A stretch of DNA of 64,000 nucleotides from Microglena sp. YARC (GCA_022414725.1 CM039464.1:42354462-42418461); one strand, 5' to 3'; shown: positions 10,301-18,220, counted from the first letter of the stretch. Made by a program: numbers and translations. Notes: generated by a model not told the origin, from the letters alone.

Positions 10301-10652
10301 AAGGAAGGAGCAAATAATAATCAAGATGGAATCGGATTTGAGGACAATGTCAGATAGAATCCGTTTCCTGGACCTTGTGATCACCAGGGACCTCACGCTA
10401 CATGACAAGAACAAGGCGGAATTGGAAGAGTATTTGGATTCACACATGTTTGACAAACACAACGATTCATACGACTATCTTGTCAAAATGCCGATTTACA
10501 ATATGACCAAGGATAAGCAGGACAGCTTGAATGAAGACCACCTAAAGAAAACCAGTGAATTAGACATTGTTCGGGTCACTTCACCGAATGCCATGTGGTT
10601 AAAAGAACTGAACGAGTTGAAGCCTTTCATTTCAAGTGCGAAACCTAGTTAA
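7335..10652 (+). CDS. TOP2: DNA topoisomerase II (type IIA, eukaryotic/viral form)
   Basis: This 1105-residue enzyme passes one DNA duplex through another with ATP to relieve supercoils and unlink replicated genomes. Domains in order: a GHKL ATPase with the N-box helix (DEILVNAIDHSVR, about 60-72) and the ATP lid GGQNGIGAKACNIFS (about 141-155); a transducer; a TOPRIM domain with EGDSAKAMALAG (about 437) and TDADEDGFHIKGLL (about 514); then the winged-helix breakage domain with YHHGEASLQ, GQFGTRAQGGKD and the catalytic tyrosine in SPRYIYT (near residue 765). The C-terminal gate ends shortly after a coiled region, without the long regulatory tail of cellular enzymes, which is the compact form seen in algal viruses. 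The frame is clean throughout. Confidence 0.97.
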   Translation: MVANIEDKYVKLDPREHVLARPGMYVGSLERDNVSAYVIEGNKMQKRDFVMTPGLYKIFDEILVNAIDHSVRLRLDPETQNQVKNIKININVDEGSIEVLNDGDSIDVAFHDEHNMYIPEMIFGNLMTSTNYNDTEERIIGGQNGIGAKACNIFSSKFIVELVDHKSQKLYKQEWVDNMSTKTVPKITKCIKKPYTKIIFIPDYKRFGGSDGIDEDMFALFKKRCYDVCALTMDNINVHFNGEKLLVKNFERYVDLYIGAKNEQERVFKKIDDRWEIVVSYNENSGFDQISFVNGIWTIRGGKHVDYLSSQICCKLTELIMKRKKIEVKTQHIKNSLTIFVKCTITNPTFDSQTKDLLTTPMSKFGSKPEIDNLFIEKIYKMGIVDNAINLNSISEGKQLKKSDGKKQTTLRNIPKLDDAKFAGTTRSKECTLILTEGDSAKAMALAGLDVVGRDLFGVFPLRGKLLNVKDCVVKKISENEEITNIKKIVGLESGKTYTCIDELRYGRIMIMTDADEDGFHIKGLLFNMFHTLWPSLFKKDDFICALRTPIIKARKQKECLSFYHLSEYEAWKREVGVSIKQWHVKYYKGLATSTASEAKEYFKEMNMTTYVYNEEHSNNAIDMAFNKKRADDRKSWLSEYDQNAIIENIDSIVYEDFINKELIHFSNYDIERSIPNLCDGMKISQRKIMYGCYKRNLVQEVRVAQLASYVSEHTSYHHGEASLQAAIINIAQDYVGSNNINLLYPNGQFGTRAQGGKDSGSPRYIYTFLSEITTKIIRSEDECILEYLNDDGTDIEPRTYFPIIPLVIVNGALGIGTGFSTNIPCYNPSDVVDYLISKLENSANGDYIKELRPWYRGFTGTIESENNKWVCRGIYKKLIGNKLEISEIPIGTWTNDYKEMIEKLCDTNPNIKGYTNDSSNGTVKFTVQFANQQALEGLDIEHTFKLVSNKISTTNMYLFNQSGQIKKYDTVYDIIEEYFGVRLHAYVKRKEQIIIKMESDLRTMSDRIRFLDLVITRDLTLHDKNKAELEEYLDSHMFDKHNDSYDYLVKMPIYNMTKDKQDSLNEDHLKKTSELDIVRVTSPNAMWLKELNELKPFISSAKPS

Positions 10653-10653
10653 G

Positions 10654-10692
10654 AAGAAAAAAATGATAAACATATATAGTTTTAAAAAATAC
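10654..10692 (+). promoter_or_regulatory. putative promoter block upstream of the TBP-like gene
   Basis: The sequence aaaaaaatgataaac followed by atatatagttttaaaaaatact precedes the ATG at 10716 by about 25-60 bases. It repeats the aaaaaaatgat plus tttaaaaaa arrangement found before topoisomerase II. A shared control region for two informational genes is plausible but inferred only from the repeat. Confidence 0.4.
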
Positions 10693-10715
10693 TTACATAC
10701 ACAACAGACGACACG

Positions 10716-11600
10716 ATGTCTTCTCACAGTAGCTTCTGTCCTACCAAGTATAAGATATCAACGATAACTGCGACAGGACATGTCAATACCATTGTGAACT
10801 TGCCCTATTTGTTCCACCATGTTGAAGTTGTCCCTCCCGAGACAGATGGTATTCAATACGTTGAGCTAGGAAAGGACAACTGTAAAGGCGTCCAACGAAA
10901 GACTAAAAACAAAAGGAAACCGACTGTTAAAAAGTTCGACAATCAAGCAACCCTCTTGATATTCCTTGACAATGCGTTTGCTAATTGCAAGGTTTTCAAA
11001 AACGGGTGCATTCAAATTACTGGCTTAAAGCGGATTGAGAATGGCCCTAAGTACATCGAGTATATAGTAGATACTTTGAAGAATATCTACAAGGTGCAAA
11101 ATGAAGTTGTTCATGACATAGACAATATGAGTGTCGTGAATTACAAAGTTAGGCTTATAAATACAGATTTCAATGTAGGTTTCGAAATCAGACGAGACTA
11201 TCTATTCAATCACATGGTAAAGACATATCCTGGTATATATACCGTATTCGAACCGTGTATATATTCCGGGGTCAAGATAAACTATTATCACAATCTGACA
11301 GATCCAAATGTCAAAGGCATTTGTAAGTGCGCAACCCCATGCAACGGCAAGGGGTCTGGAAACGGTGAAGGAGATTGTAATAAGATAACAATAGCTGTGT
11401 TTAGGTCTGGTAGTGTTTTGGTCACAGGAGGATCAGAGTACAAACAAATAGATGATGCGTACAATTTCATTTGCAAAATATTATGCAGTGCTAAAAAAGA
11501 AATACACAAGGAGACTTTGGTTCAGCCTGAAATTCCGAAGACACGCTTAATGAAGAACACTCGTAAAACACTTACTTTAGTTTCTTCTGAATGTCCATAA
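10716..11600 (+). CDS. TATA-box-binding protein-like transcription factor
   Basis: This 294-residue protein has the two-fold architecture of TBP. Each half begins with a Val/Ile-rich strand set and ends in a glycine-rich strand: the first has FKNGCIQITGLKRIENGPKY, the second ITIAVFRSGSVLVTGGSEYK. Both are followed by a long helix. A basic insert (QRKTKNKRKPTVKK) and a Cys/Gly-rich loop (ICKCATPCNGKGSGNGEG) are extra to cellular TBP. Large DNA viruses of this group carry divergent TBPs for their own promoters. Its 3' end overlaps the convergent acidic gene by 29 bases. Confidence 0.82.
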   Translation: MSSHSSFCPTKYKISTITATGHVNTIVNLPYLFHHVEVVPPETDGIQYVELGKDNCKGVQRKTKNKRKPTVKKFDNQATLLIFLDNAFANCKVFKNGCIQITGLKRIENGPKYIEYIVDTLKNIYKVQNEVVHDIDNMSVVNYKVRLINTDFNVGFEIRRDYLFNHMVKTYPGIYTVFEPCIYSGVKINYYHNLTDPNVKGICKCATPCNGKGSGNGEGDCNKITIAVFRSGSVLVTGGSEYKQIDDAYNFICKILCSAKKEIHKETLVQPEIPKTRLMKNTRKTLTLVSSECP

Positions 11601-11973
11601 GGACGTCTACGATATTCTTAGTTCCATCACTGGACAGGAAGAACTTTGATAGAATATAGTACAATGCATCTTTCTGCATAATTTCTTCGTCATCAAATGA
11701 TTCATTAGAGTGATTGCTAGAACAGGAACTATTAGATCTAACAGACATTACAGAACCAGATTTGGAGCCGGGACCTTTACTAGAATCAGAATCAGTATCA
11801 GTAGAAGATTCAGAGTCATAGTCAGAGTCAGAGTTGTCACTGGCAGTTTCGGATCCAGATTCCGATTCTGTTTGAGATTGAGCATCTTTATTCAATAATT
11901 CTTCCAGCTCAGGCACATCAGTACTGTTTTTTTTGTCATCTGACTTTTTAACAATACTATACTTAGTTACCAT
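11572..11973 (-). CDS. acidic serine-rich protein with conserved C-terminal helix
   Basis: This 133-residue protein has a middle section that is mainly Ser, Asp and Glu (residues about 30-90). After it come two helices, DEEIMQKDALYYILSKFFLS and NIVDVLMDIQKKLK. The folded end is probably the functional part, with the Ser/Asp section as a flexible linker that could be phosphorylated. The gene is convergent with the TBP-like gene and shares 29 bases with it. No family is assigned. Confidence 0.62.
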   Translation of the reverse strand: MVTKYSIVKKSDDKKNSTDVPELEELLNKDAQSQTESESGSETASDNSDSDYDSESSTDTDSDSSKGPGSKSGSVMSVRSNSSCSSNHSNESFDDEEIMQKDALYYILSKFFLSSDGTKNIVDVLMDIQKKLK

Positions 11974-12037
11974 TTTATTTGATCAACACAAAACGTTTTT
12001 CTAAAATTAACGCAATTGAATTAGATTTCTAACCAAA

Positions 12038-13783
12038 ATGAAAGAGATGTTTGTAATATTGCTAAGTATACTCATAGTGATTATAGCCATGTTGACGGTC
12101 TTCATGCGGAACAAGTACTTGGATATAGTGTTTATAATCATGTGTGTCGTGATAATAATTTATTATTTTGGTTCGCAGAATAGATACAAAAAAACAGAAG
12201 AGTTGTTTGTACAAGACAACAATGAAAACATTGCATACATAAGTAACAACTTAACAATCTACTACAGTGTATTTAGCGACTCGTCATATAACCATGCCCA
12301 AGGCAATCAGGGCGACTTGAAAAAATGGTACAATATATCGGCATATTTCAAACAAACGGAAATGTCGTCATGCTCTTCTATGAGATTTAACGAATCACAC
12401 ATGAACTTTTTCAACAACCCCACCTATTCTAGAGGAGATGGTATTATGCTCGGAAACAATTACATTACCGGTCCTATGTCATACACTCTCGGTATCTCAG
12501 GAAACACACAGTACTCCATCTTTATATTTATAAAATTTATGAGCATTTCTCAGAGTGACAGTGATATCGAATTATTCAACGTGTTTGGCAACAATAATAC
12601 CGGGATTCGTCTGTACATGACGGGAAATAACACTGACTCTGTGGTGAGTGGTATTTCAGGATGCAATATGTACCTCGCGATCGGATCAAATGAACCTCTA
12701 CAATGTATTAAGGACGGGAGCAGGAATGCAATGTTCCAACATAACAAGTCGTATCTGTTCATCATGACCAACAACAATAGCAACATCAGGCTATCGTTAT
12801 ACGATAGCCTGAACAATAACAAGATGGATCTGATCAACGCCCCTGTTACTAACCAAATGTATAACGTATCGTTCAGCAACGAAAACATGGTTATAAACAA
12901 AAACCAAAATCTTAACGGGAATATTTATGCATTTGGTGTTTACAAAAAAGTCTTGACCGATAATGACATGTTGAATGTACAAAGCCATTTATTCTCGCAA
13001 ATACAAGTTCTGGATCCAGTTGTTGTAGAGAAAGAAAGGGTTATAGAAACGCTGAAGTCGGACATAACCAATATAAAAGCTTGTCCGTACGACCAAGAGA
13101 CGTGTATACAATGCAATTCTGTTACCGACTGGACTAATATCAACGCCGTCATGACAACAAAGGACTCGCAGTGCCTAGATGCTATTAATAAGTTTTGCTC
13201 TAAAAATCCATCTCATTACATGTGTAAATGCTGGAACAGTAATGATAATTCATACACATCTAACCAATGCACTAATTATAGAAATATATTCACAGACACA
13301 TCGTGTGTGGACATAGGAAATATGAACAAAGTTGAATTGTCCAAGATCAAGAGCCAGTACTCTTTATGTGGATGCCAAGAAGAAACCATCAACCTCAAGC
13401 CATTGCAAATACCGGACATTGCCAAGTTCAAAATCCCCACTGATACAATCGATTCATTAGATAACTCTTGTCCGAGTGCTAACAATAACGAAAACAGTGC
13501 AACAAACGAAGTTGTTGCTGATTCATCCACTGTTGTACCAGATACGAATACGAAACCAAGTGCGCCCAAGTACTCTGGTTATTCCGGTGACATGTCATCA
13601 AGGGTTATTAACTTTTTCGAAACCGCAAAAAACCCAAGCCTGAATGCTTCCCGACTTGTATTGGCGAATGCTGAGAACGCAGGTAATAGTCTTAAAAAGA
13701 TACCTGATCATTTCAGCGATTTAGGTATAAAAAATCAGGATAAAAAGGTGGATCAAGAAGTTACAAACTTCTGGGCAACATAA
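12038..13783 (+). CDS. membrane-anchored LamG-like protein with cysteine-rich C-terminal part
   Basis: This is the third LamG-like membrane protein of the window, 581 residues long. Two transmembrane helices lie at about residues 5-25 and 29-46. The lectin-like region follows (MSYTLGISGNTQYSIFIFIK, then NIYAFGVYKKVLTDNDMLNV, typical of closing strands). Next is a cysteine-rich domain with ACPYDQETCIQCNSVTDW and FCSKNPSHYMCKCWNSND, and an Asn/Ser/Pro-rich tail. Cysteine spacing suggests several disulfides, so the ectodomain is probably luminal or outside the virion. It sits upstream of a virion-type gene on the same strand. The carbohydrate-binding role is inferred. Confidence 0.75.
   Translation: MKEMFVILLSILIVIIAMLTVFMRNKYLDIVFIIMCVVIIIYYFGSQNRYKKTEELFVQDNNENIAYISNNLTIYYSVFSDSSYNHAQGNQGDLKKWYNISAYFKQTEMSSCSSMRFNESHMNFFNNPTYSRGDGIMLGNNYITGPMSYTLGISGNTQYSIFIFIKFMSISQSDSDIELFNVFGNNNTGIRLYMTGNNTDSVVSGISGCNMYLAIGSNEPLQCIKDGSRNAMFQHNKSYLFIMTNNNSNIRLSLYDSLNNNKMDLINAPVTNQMYNVSFSNENMVINKNQNLNGNIYAFGVYKKVLTDNDMLNVQSHLFSQIQVLDPVVVEKERVIETLKSDITNIKACPYDQETCIQCNSVTDWTNINAVMTTKDSQCLDAINKFCSKNPSHYMCKCWNSNDNSYTSNQCTNYRNIFTDTSCVDIGNMNKVELSKIKSQYSLCGCQEETINLKPLQIPDIAKFKIPTDTIDSLDNSCPSANNNENSATNEVVADSSTVVPDTNTKPSAPKYSGYSGDMSSRVINFFETAKNPSLNASRLVLANAENAGNSLKKIPDHFSDLGIKNQDKKVDQEVTNFWAT
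12787..12811. repeat. perfect inverted repeat inside a coding region
   Basis: The arms caggctatcg and cgatagcctg (10 bases each, 11 if the flanking t and a are counted) are separated by the 5-base loop ttata. It lies within the LamG/cysteine-rich gene and could form a hairpin in DNA or mRNA. Confidence 0.7.
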
Positions 13784-13810
13784 TAAAAAATATAATGGTT
13801 AACTAAAACA

Positions 13811-14362
13811 ATGAATGACTGTATTGTTGATAAGGCGTTTCAGTATTGGAACGACAGACAAATGTGCCAAAGTAACTATGATTTAATAGTTCCAATTAAA
13901 ATAAACGATACAATCGATGACAGTAAAGTAGATTACATAGCATCTTTCCCACACGACAGACGGATGTCGTTTTCAGGTACGGGATATCCGTTCGTAGATT
14001 ATTACCAGGCATTCGATAATACACCGAACATGGGATCCATTAACGTACAACGCAACAACGATACTCATATTAATTTGATGTACCCCAACTCTTTTTATAT
14101 ACACTCCCATTTGGTGAAGCCGTCATTGTTCCTTAGGTATAAGAGAAACAATACATACATTTACAAAGTCATAGTATTAGGAGACAGCATACCTTTTCGA
14201 TCACTATATCACCCCAACGAAAGATCCAAGAATGGTCCCACATTTTATAAAGACTTCCAACATTATCCTGTATTATCTCAAGAACAAATCCTGTATAATT
14301 CAGCATATCCTAAAACTAATGTAACACCTAGTGACTTCTGGGGACTGAAGCCCTCACATTAG
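13811..14362 (+). CDS. conserved virion-type protein
   Basis: This 183-residue soluble protein begins CIVDKAFQYWNDRQMCQSNYD and has FPHDRRMSFSGTGYPFVDYY, then AFDNTPNMGSINVQ. The Ser-Gly-x-Gly-x-Pro-Phe and Thr-Pro-Asn-x-Gly motifs recur in a protein common to algal and mimivirus-like genomes. It starts 27 bases after the LamG/cysteine-rich gene on the same strand and overlaps the convergent cysteine-rich gene by 9 bases. A structural role is inferred from the family pattern; there is no catalytic motif. Confidence 0.72.
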   Translation: MNDCIVDKAFQYWNDRQMCQSNYDLIVPIKINDTIDDSKVDYIASFPHDRRMSFSGTGYPFVDYYQAFDNTPNMGSINVQRNNDTHINLMYPNSFYIHSHLVKPSLFLRYKRNNTYIYKVIVLGDSIPFRSLYHPNERSKNGPTFYKDFQHYPVLSQEQILYNSAYPKTNVTPSDFWGLKPSH

Positions 14363-14692
14363 ACCCACTCCGTTTGGATCAACTCTCATGAATCTACAGG
14401 TATTGACATCACAATCTTGTTTAAAAGCATGAGGCAAGACTGTATTGGTTGGTTGTTTTTGTTCGCAAGAATTATTGTTGAAGGCATCCATCATATTTGT
14501 CTTCATAATGTCTGTTGCATTTTGTGTCAAATACATCCTTTGTTTATAAGAATCTGTTGGAGCTTTTGTATTATGCAACATACACCTGGGGCGGTAGTCT
14601 GTAAATGCTCGACCATCCGCCATCCTAGGGGGGCATTTCGTATTAAATTTGGGGTCCAAACATGAATCGCATTCGATATTATTCATTGACAT
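14354..14692 (-). CDS. small cysteine-rich virion-type protein
   Basis: This protein has 112 residues and seven or more cysteines, starting with ECDSCLDPKFNTKCPPRM followed by ADGRAFTDYRPRC. The Cys-Pro-Pro-x-Met-Ala-Asp-Gly-Arg-x-Phe-Thr-Asp-Tyr block is distinctive and recurs in short proteins of related giant viruses. There is no transmembrane helix. It is convergent with the previous gene, sharing 9 bases. Packaging in the particle is likely but not shown here. Confidence 0.75.
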   Translation of the reverse strand: MSMNNIECDSCLDPKFNTKCPPRMADGRAFTDYRPRCMLHNTKAPTDSYKQRMYLTQNATDIMKTNMMDAFNNNSCEQKQPTNTVLPHAFKQDCDVNTCRFMRVDPNGVGLM

Positions 14693-14734
14693 TTGATATC
14701 ATTCAAGAAAAAAAAAACTATGCCCTTTCGTTTT

Positions 14735-14850
14735 TCAGTGGTATGGGTTGGCTTGTAGACATATTTGGGATTTACACTCAACTAGGACCAATTCCATGGT
14801 TTGTCTGGGTTGGTTTGTACAATTTTCCACGTTCAACCAAGTTTCTTTAT
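14735..14850 (-). pseudogene. degenerate remnant of the 24-residue repeat gene
   Basis: The reverse strand of this stretch still resembles one and a half units of the Asn-Pro-...-Trp-Asn/Asp-Trp repeat found in the neighbouring gene (the DNA reads ccatggtttgtctgggttgg on the plus strand), but no continuous frame keeps it. It lies beyond the conserved end of the intact gene at 14889, so it looks like a leftover of a further copy. Confidence 0.5.
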
Positions 14851-14888
14851 CGAATATAAAAATAACAAAAAATAATATTAGAATAATA

Positions 14889-15572
14889 TTATAATAATTC
14901 ATTATATTCCCTAAAGAGTCTACGTCGACACGCATTATAACTCGGATTTGTGTTGACATGTCGCCATATTTTTTGTATAGTTCTAGCTGCTCTACATCTA
15001 CGTACGATATTATGGATATTATAGAGTTCTTGGGAAGATAGCAACATGTTGGGATTCATGCTCAATTCGTGCCAATCCCACGGTTTGTCTAGGTTTGTCA
15101 TGACAATGTCCGATGTGACATTGGGGTTTCTGCTGATCCAGCTCCAATCCCATGGTTTATCAAGGTTTGTTTGTATAATATCCCACGTTATGTTGGGATT
15201 TTTGATAAGCAAAAACCAAACCCACGATCTCTCTGGGTTGGCTTCGATAATATCCCACGTTATGTTGGGGTTTGCGCTAATGTAATACCGGCACCAAGGT
15301 TTGTTAGGGTTGGCTTGTATAATATCCCACGTTATGTTGGGGTTTATACTCAATCCGCTCCAATCCCATGGTTTGTCTGGATTATTTTCGACAATCTCCA
15401 ATGTGATGAGGGGGTTTCTGCTAATATAAAACCAATCCCATGGTTTATCGGGGTTGGTTTTGATAATATCCCATGTGACGTTTGGGTTTCTGCTCAATGA
15501 ATTCCAGTTCCAAGCATATTCCACACATTTGACGCGTCTCGATATGTGACTATTTATTTCGGTTGAAATCAT
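14889..15572 (-). CDS. 24-residue tandem repeat protein (copy 1)
   Basis: This 227-residue protein has a conserved head (MISTEINSHISRRVKC), about six to seven units of 24 residues with the pattern NPNITWDIIQANPNKPW, and a tail with AARTIQKIWRHVNTNPSY then CRRRLFREYNEL, which resembles an IQ-like basic helix. Such repeat proteins form expanded families in giant viruses; their role is unknown, with host-interaction scaffolds often suggested. A second, broken copy lies 3 kb away on the same strand with the same head and tail, so units and whole genes are being duplicated. The frame is intact. Confidence 0.8.
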   Translation of the reverse strand: MISTEINSHISRRVKCVEYAWNWNSLSRNPNVTWDIIKTNPDKPWDWFYISRNPLITLEIVENNPDKPWDWSGLSINPNITWDIIQANPNKPWCRYYISANPNITWDIIEANPERSWVWFLLIKNPNITWDIIQTNLDKPWDWSWISRNPNVTSDIVMTNLDKPWDWHELSMNPNMLLSSQELYNIHNIVRRCRAARTIQKIWRHVNTNPSYNACRRRLFREYNELL

Positions 15573-15688
15573 TTCATAGTAATATTATTCAATAAATACT
15601 ATTATTAAGATGTCCACAAGTATAAATTTTTGATGTTGTTTGGGTCGAACGGTTCATCGGATTCATGGTATTTCTTTTTAAATACTTA

Positions 15689-15717
15689 TATTCCCAATAA
15701 AAAAATTATAGGGAATA
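15689..15717. terminator. AT-rich hairpin between genes
   Basis: The arms tattccc and gggaata flank an AT-rich loop of about 15 bases. It sits between the 5' end of the repeat gene (15572) and the 3' end of the minus-strand gene at 15775, so it is placed to act as an mRNA 3'-end hairpin for that gene. Palindromic 3'-end signals are known in mimiviruses; use here is inferred. Confidence 0.4.
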
Positions 15718-15774
15718 ATTTTTCATATTTTTTATTATCTAACAACTTTAATTTTATGCTTTTCCAGTCTTATC

Positions 15775-16098
15775 TCATTTTTTTGAACATAGATTGTCAA
15801 TGAATGAGATAAGCGGATTAACTTCAACGTCTGCTTTTCCGGCATTCATCATGGCGATTGTTTGTGTGACGATACTGATGATGGTGTCCAAATTTCCATC
15901 AAAGCGCTCGTAACACTCAATGCTTGGACGGTGAAGCAACATTGTACTATCCTTGAGTCGAGTTATGATGGCTCTTTCCGCTCTGATTGCGTCATCCACT
16001 CTTATGAGCATCTCGAGAACATGTCCTTCAGGGATGGAGCTGCTATTCCCGATACCAAATACACCATCCACGTTGATGACATATATGTATCCGGTCAT
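15775..16098 (-). CDS. small protein with a possible GIY-YIG/T5orf172-like fold
   Basis: This 107-residue protein begins TGYIYVINVDGVFGIGNSSS, which resembles the two-strand Gly-Tyr-Ile-Tyr-Val ... Gly-x-x-Lys-Ile-Gly start of the T5orf172/MUG113 branch of GIY-YIG domains. Then comes a helix with RAERAIITRLKDS and a Tyr-Glu-Arg-Phe stretch where those domains have a conserved Glu. The catalytic Arg of the first helix is not evident, so nuclease activity is doubtful. No partner gene is obvious. The assignment is tentative. Confidence 0.5.
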   Translation of the reverse strand: MTGYIYVINVDGVFGIGNSSSIPEGHVLEMLIRVDDAIRAERAIITRLKDSTMLLHRPSIECYERFDGNLDTIISIVTQTIAMMNAGKADVEVNPLISFIDNLCSKK

Positions 16099-16167
16099 CT
16101 TTATTGAATGATCAAGTGTGTTTGGTTATTACACAATTTCAATTTTTACATGGTTTCATCTAAGAAA

Positions 16168-16374
16168 TCATAGCGTATCATAATCATCCATATCCAAAAA
16201 TATTATATTGGCCACTACGTCAATGATGACATCTATTTCATGGCATTCGATATTGGTCTCGTCTATACTTACATTGATGACGTCGGAAATTATTTGAGCG
16301 TTCAATTCACACGGGTTTGTGACGCATGTAATATTGTACACGTTGGCGGTTTCATTGTCAACATAAACAGACAT
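16168..16374 (-). CDS. small hypothetical protein
   Basis: This 68-residue acidic protein is rich in Ile, Val, Asp and Asn and ends MDDYDTL. It has two cysteines (ITCVTNPCELNAQ). It lies alone between two short spacers. The composition looks like real coding sequence, but no motif is recognised. Confidence 0.4.
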   Translation of the reverse strand: MSVYVDNETANVYNITCVTNPCELNAQIISDVINVSIDETNIECHEIDVIIDVVANIIFLDMDDYDTL

Positions 16375-16582
16375 TTTTGTGCAATGTATGTTTTGTAATT
16401 GTTTGATGGCTATTTATGCAACATTGATTGATGTTTCTTTAAGTGACATCAATTAAACGTTTGGGTTTCTCGGTTTGTTGATGACGGTCACGACCACGGT
16501 CAGACATAATCTAGTGCGAAATAATTGGTTTATAAAAATTGAAAAACATATAAAAAGACAAATAAGCCACAAACAAACAAAC

Positions 16583-17065
16583 ATGTCTCATTCTATCAGT
16601 CTCCGCCTGTTTGGTTACTCAATGACATCAAGCGACAAAGAGAGACACGCTGCCTTGAAACTGGCAATTGCATTACATGGTATCGACAAGGTCATTATCC
16701 GGTTGGAGGAGTTAAAGATTAACAGTTTCTATCTCGTTCAAACCGAGAAAGAAATCGATACCGTTCGTAATTGGGGATTATCCATGTGTTCGAATATTCT
16801 ATATACTCCTGTAAATAATAAGACCCCTACACCGATTGTGCCAATGACGCCTATCAAGTCTATACAGGTAGAACACAAGTCACCAGAAACCCCAACCAAG
16901 TCTGCTTCTAGGAACCTGTTTGGCGAGTGTAACACGCATATCGCGTTCGTCGAGTGCATGAAGGTCCTCAACGAGAAGCTATGTATCGCTACCGTCGCAA
17001 AGGACTCTGTCATGATCAATATGATGGTTGAGAGTATGTGTAATGTTGTTAGGAGTAGCCTATAG
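16583..17065 (+). CDS. conserved helical protein of unknown function
   Basis: This 160-residue protein starts SHSISLRLFGYSMTSSDKER. An in-frame ATG at 16475 or later upstream would add 36 basic residues, but the region just before 16583 is promoter-like (aaaaattgaaaaacatataaaaag), so I prefer the later start. The N-terminal half has DKERHAALKLAIALHGIDK and VIIRLEELK, a helical unit seen in several giant-virus proteins where it precedes a Ser/Thr/Pro-rich linker. The linker here has two Pro-Thr-Pro-x-x-Pro clusters, and the C-terminal half is helical. No function is assigned. Confidence 0.6.
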   Translation: MSHSISLRLFGYSMTSSDKERHAALKLAIALHGIDKVIIRLEELKINSFYLVQTEKEIDTVRNWGLSMCSNILYTPVNNKTPTPIVPMTPIKSIQVEHKSPETPTKSASRNLFGECNTHIAFVECMKVLNEKLCIATVAKDSVMINMMVESMCNVVRSSL

Positions 17066-17157
17066 CATCTACGGCAACCATAGTACACTTCAGCGAATCC
17101 TAAACAAATATATAGCAACTATCTGGATATTTTCATATAAAGTTTTTTGTTTTTTTA

Positions 17158-17607
17158 TCAAATAAATTGTATGACTTTATTATGTATCGCACACATATGG
17201 TCTACTACTCCGATAATTGAAAATTGTTGAGTTGAAAGCGGGCAATATGGACACACATATACTTTGTTTTTAAGTTCCATGCGATCTAATATAAATTGTA
17301 TCTTATTTTCATCTACTTGTGATTTTATATTAATCCATTCGTCTTCCGTTAAATTGCAAAATATATTATCTAATACTCTTTGTCTGTAAATGTGTGTGTC
17401 GCGCACATCGCATATTGATACTTTTTGAGATCGTGTATGTTTTTTTAGGATTTTATCGAACTCTTTAACATCGTGCTGTTTCAAACAATGATTCAATATG
17501 TCAACCGCATTCGTATTGATTTTGATGATAGAGCTCTCTATTGTTTTATTATCAATACACGTGTATTTAGGATCACTCGACGACAATTCATGTACGTCCT
17601 TGATCAA
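17158..17607 (-). CDS. hypothetical protein with C-terminal zinc-finger-like motif
   Basis: This 149-residue protein has a helical middle (ILKKHTRSQKVSICDVRD, then LDNIFCNLTEDEWINIKSQV). It ends with VYVCPYCPLSTQQFSIIGVV followed by DHMCAIH, giving a Cys-x2-Cys ... His-x4-His spacing close to a C2H2 finger. It lies 19 bases downstream of the F-box gene on the same strand and in another frame, so the two might once have been one longer protein. That is unproven, because each has its own stop and a plausible start. Confidence 0.55.
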   Translation of the reverse strand: MIKDVHELSSSDPKYTCIDNKTIESSIIKINTNAVDILNHCLKQHDVKEFDKILKKHTRSQKVSICDVRDTHIYRQRVLDNIFCNLTEDEWINIKSQVDENKIQFILDRMELKNKVYVCPYCPLSTQQFSIIGVVDHMCAIHNKVIQFI

Positions 17608-17626
17608 CTTTTCTTTGCGTATATTT

Positions 17627-18220
17627 TCAGATATAATAACGCGCTTCCGCTCCCTCTTTTTCTATTTTTAATAGTCTTTCTTTTTCAATGTGGCGATATT
17701 CTGGTAAAGAAAGCCCTAGTAGCTTTTCTACGTCTTTTATCCAATAAAAATCCAAAGAATAACTTCCCGCTTTTCTGCACCACAAATCACGTGTAATTGA
17801 CGGGAAACTCTTTACTTTTTGAATGTTTACGTAATAAGTATTTACAAGTCTATGATCGGATATAGTTCTTTCGTGTAGACAATTTTTGCAACACCGTACT
17901 TTGAATTCTGTGTATACTTTCCGAATTCTAGGCATTTGACAAAACTGACACCCTGTCAGAGAGTATAAAAGCAAGCACTCTTTGGGATTTGTCGCGTCAA
18001 TCGACCGTAAATCCTCGTTTTTATCCACAAAAGTCGACCACGCTGATTCCCATATGTCATCATTGATAATTATATTGAGATCTTTTGATGTTGATTCGAG
18101 TCGCAATAAGCTTTTGATAGGAATCGAGGGCCTTGATATGTTTGTACGTGTAATTGAGTTAGAAACATTCTCCAGTATAATTCTCAAAACATCGGCTGGT
18201 ATATCTGTGAGGCTCGACAT
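17627..18220 (-). CDS. F-box protein with a four-cysteine zinc-binding motif
   Basis: This 197-residue protein has an N-terminal F-box-like helix set (LTDIPADVLRIILENVS, then SLLRLESTSKDLN and DDIWESAW). F-boxes bind Skp1 and bring substrates to SCF ubiquitin ligases. The middle has GCQFCQMPRIRKV and VRCCKNCLHERT, a Cys-x2-Cys plus Cys-x2-Cys pair likely to hold zinc. The rest is helical. A role in redirecting host ubiquitination is a family-based inference. The neighbouring downstream gene carries another zinc-finger-like motif. Confidence 0.7.
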   Translation of the reverse strand: MSSLTDIPADVLRIILENVSNSITRTNISRPSIPIKSLLRLESTSKDLNIIINDDIWESAWSTFVDKNEDLRSIDATNPKECLLLYSLTGCQFCQMPRIRKVYTEFKVRCCKNCLHERTISDHRLVNTYYVNIQKVKSFPSITRDLWCRKAGSYSLDFYWIKDVEKLLGLSLPEYRHIEKERLLKIEKEGAEARYYI

